64,000 bases of DNA from Acinetobacter sp. ANC 5054 (GTDB taxonomy: Bacteria > Pseudomonadota > Gammaproteobacteria > Pseudomonadales > Moraxellaceae): the NCBI RefSeq assembly GCF_002135295.1, contig NZ_NEGG01000011.1, forward strand, positions 62,001-126,000, written 5' to 3'. How positions within the stretch are numbered: position 1 is the first letter of the stretch; every line of letters begins with the position of its first letter. A program made the translations under genes and the position numbers. Positions 62,033-64,000 of this stretch are shown here, piece after piece. Under the pieces are notes generated by a model. It ran no database searches. It saw only the letters and a list, made by a program, of their open reading frames with translations, and was not told the DNA's origin.

Positions 62033-63205
62033 CTATTTTAAAATATTCAAAATTGCCGTAACTGGGTTTTCACTATTGCCTGATAAAAGCTGCTTATGCA
62101 TGGTGATATGCTGCATCGCTTGAATTTGGGCTGTTTCCACATTCATCAATTTTTCAATTTCTGTCGCTAGTTTTTCGGCTGTTGCATCTTTTTGAATGAG
62201 TTCCTGAATTACTTTTTTGCCGGCAATAATATTCGGCAATGAATAATATTGAATCTTAATGAGGAACTTCACCACATGATAAGTCAGCCAATTGAGCTGA
62301 TAAAACGTCACCATTGGGCGGTGTAGCAGCATTGCTTCTAAAGTCGCTGTTCCAGAGGCCAATGCCACGATATTCGACGCATTCATCACCTGACGGCCAA
62401 TTTTAGATTCAGTATCAGTATTTTCTAACAGTTGAACTTTGGTTTTTAATTCAGCTGGATAATTTACCAATAAGGCTTCGATTTGCTGTTTACGCGCATC
62501 ATTAATCGCTGGAATTAAAAAGACATATTCAGGATGTTTTTGGCTAATGATTTGTGCTGCATCTAAGAGCAATGGCCCTAAACGCTCAATTTCACCGCGA
62601 CGGCTGCCCGGCAGTAGTGCAATATGTTTTTGAGATGGATCTAAGCCCAATTCTGCTTTAGCTTCCGCAATCGGATTTTGCAGCGGCAATTGGCTTGCCA
62701 ATGGATGACCCACAAATGCCGCGGGAACATTCCACTTTTGGTAAAAGGTTTTTTCAAATGGGAAAAGGCAAAGAACCAAGTCTATGCTGGCTTTTATGCC
62801 ATGCACTCGACCTTGACGCCACGCCCAGACCGAAGGACTCACATATTGCACGGTTTTAATCGGCAACTGCTTTTGCTTTAAACTTTTAGACAGTCGTAAG
62901 TTAAAATCTGGCGCATCTATACCAATAAAGACATCAACAGGATTTTCAGTCCATGTCGCGACTAAGCCATCACGTACAGCAAACAGTTTCTTAAGGTCTT
63001 TGAGGACTTCGACAATCCCCATCACAGATAAAATATCCATCTGGTAATAACTTTTGAAACCTTCTGCAATCATTTGTGGACCGCCAATGCCCTCAAACTC
63101 AGCATCAATTCCCTGCTCACGAAAACTACGGATCAGTTTGGCGCCTAAGGTATCACCAGATACTTCTCCAACAACGATACCAATTTTTAGCTTTCGGTTT
63201 TGCAA
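62033..63205 (-). CDS. lpxB: Lipid-A-disaccharide synthase
   Basis: A 390-residue GT19 glycosyltransferase. KIGIVVGEVSGDTLGAKLI at the N-terminus, VMGIVEVLKDL, QYVSPSVWAWRQGR near residue 120 and LLPGSRRGEIERLGPLLL near 195 are family motifs; ASGTATLEAMLLHRPM is the UDP-sugar site. It joins UDP-2,3-diacylglucosamine and lipid X to form the lipid A disaccharide. The start is TTG at 63205, with AAAGGA seven bases upstream; no ATG is available before the conserved region. Confidence 0.95.
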   Translation of the reverse strand: MQNRKLKIGIVVGEVSGDTLGAKLIRSFREQGIDAEFEGIGGPQMIAEGFKSYYQMDILSVMGIVEVLKDLKKLFAVRDGLVATWTENPVDVFIGIDAPDFNLRLSKSLKQKQLPIKTVQYVSPSVWAWRQGRVHGIKASIDLVLCLFPFEKTFYQKWNVPAAFVGHPLASQLPLQNPIAEAKAELGLDPSQKHIALLPGSRRGEIERLGPLLLDAAQIISQKHPEYVFLIPAINDARKQQIEALLVNYPAELKTKVQLLENTDTESKIGRQVMNASNIVALASGTATLEAMLLHRPMVTFYQLNWLTYHVVKFLIKIQYYSLPNIIAGKKVIQELIQKDATAEKLATEIEKLMNVETAQIQAMQHITMHKQLLSGNSENPVTAILNILK

Positions 63206-63443
63206 AAGTCAGTCCTTTTACTCAGTAATTCTTTAGCTGTAGATTCTATACGAGTCATCAGCAAAGTTGACATTATTTCCCATAAATAATGCATAAGCTC
63301 TGATCTATAAATATCTAATAAATTCCAAAGCCTAATTTATTATCTACATGTTATTTTTTGAAAAAAACAAATAGTTATAAATGAATTGCTAAGTTTTAGC
63401 TTTTTCTCGCTGATCTTTCCAATTGATGGATATTATTTAGCAG

Positions 63444-64000
63444 CTACTCATCATGCTCACTTAGCTGAGTGCTAAAGCTCTTACGCCAGTGAACCGGACT
63501 TGTTCCGTATTTTTTCTTAAAAAGTTTGCGAAATAATACTGCAGTATTAAAACCAGAAGCTTCCATAATTTTTTCAATTGAATAATCTGTTGCTTCAAGT
63601 AATTCTGACGCATATCTCAATCTTTCATTATTGAGCCAAGTCACGATAGGCACTCCTGTTGCCTGCTTAAAGTGTCTTGTCAGCGTCCGCCTACTCATAT
63701 TTAGAGAAAGCGCAAGCTCATCAATAGTATGCTGTTTAGATAGGTTTTTACGCAGATAATCAACTAATTGATTAATCTCGGTATCATAAGTTAAGGTTGA
63801 AATCGGCTGCTCTATAAATTGCGCCTGACCACCCTCCCGATGCGTCGGGATCACCATTATTCTTGATATTTTATTCGCTGTTTTTGAACCATACATTTGC
63901 CCCACTATATACAAGCAGCAGTCGAGTGCAGCACCTGTTCCTGCCGAGGTTATGATGCCTGAATCTTCAATATATAAAGCATCTTTATCCAAATTCACAC
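63444..64000 (-). CDS. GlxA-type AraC regulator (5' part outside window)
   Basis: The last ~185 residues of a regulator whose start lies beyond the right edge; the frame stays open to the final base. GIITSAGTGAALDCCLYIVGQ is the end of the DJ-1/PfpI domain. The AraC HTH follows: IDELALSLNMSRRTLTRHF and EASGFNTAVLFRKLFKKKYG. It is thus built like the regulator at 18099-19079. Target unknown; lpxB is the neighbour on the same strand but unlikely to be the target. The 238-bp gap between them holds no feature. Confidence 0.85.
   Translation of the reverse strand, partial: VNLDKDALYIEDSGIITSAGTGAALDCCLYIVGQMYGSKTANKISRIMVIPTHREGGQAQFIEQPISTLTYDTEINQLVDYLRKNLSKQHTIDELALSLNMSRRTLTRHFKQATGVPIVTWLNNERLRYASELLEATDYSIEKIMEASGFNTAVLFRKLFKKKYGTSPVHWRKSFSTQLSEHDE

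Overview
The window reads as chromosomal DNA of an Acinetobacter species, probably not A. baumannii. The DNA is AT-rich and intergenic gaps are short. Several genes are typical of the genus: a divergent alkM/alkR pair, a phosphatase-dehydrogenase fusion MtlD, and many fatty-acid and acyl-CoA genes. A type I-F CRISPR array uses the repeat common in Acinetobacter and Pseudomonas. No tRNA or rRNA gene and no intact insertion sequence was seen.

Layout. 1-9.5 kb: a MocR regulator (cut by the left edge) divergent from an EamA transporter, small oxidoreductase and DNA-repair-like genes, a Fur-boxed secreted siderophore esterase, a fatty-acid desaturase, a MarR/MFS pair, and an orphan gene with an in-frame 9-bp tandem repeat. 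9.5-21 kb: a catabolic block (SDR, histidine phosphatase, APH-type kinase, ACAD11-like dehydrogenase, LysR) resembling a split ACAD10/11 or Lva system; then a nuclease, a DUF805 protein, a second MarR/MFS pair, and a GlxA-type regulator divergent from a long acyl-CoA dehydrogenase. 21-25.3 kb: nitroreductase, fumC with a perfect Fur-type palindrome upstream, and a GalE-like protein lacking the catalytic lysine. 25.5-26.3 kb: an orphan 14-repeat I-F CRISPR array with no cas genes nearby. 26.9-31.2 kb: tusDCBE for tRNA thiolation, an HxlR regulator, and LysR/lrgAB.

31.3-35 kb is a fully overlapping cobalamin-assembly operon (2H phosphoesterase, cobU, cobT, cobC, cobS). Bifunctional mtlD follows. 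37.6-48.7 kb is an iron-regulated hydroxamate-citrate siderophore locus of the aerobactin/acinetoferrin type: two NIS synthetases, an N-hydroxylase, an acyltransferase, an unknown 130-residue protein, two MFS transporters and a TonB receptor, all on one strand behind a Fur box. 49-52 kb is a decayed accessory island: a ybaK stub, a possible C4-like phage RNA, a monooxygenase, an atypical KAS III enzyme, and broken phage-type genes. It ends at an intact but divergent ybaK.

53.7-59.6 kb is the most interesting block: six co-directional genes matching and extending the uncharacterised E. coli ynbABCD set. They encode a CDP-alcohol phosphotransferase with Asn-substituted motif, an alpha/beta-hydrolase-methyltransferase fusion, a PAP2-dual-specificity phosphatase fusion, an unknown membrane protein, a PlsC-type acyltransferase and a CdsA-type cytidylyltransferase. 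Together they look like a self-contained route to an unidentified phospholipid. alkM/alkR, lpxB and a GlxA-type regulator cut by the right edge close the window.
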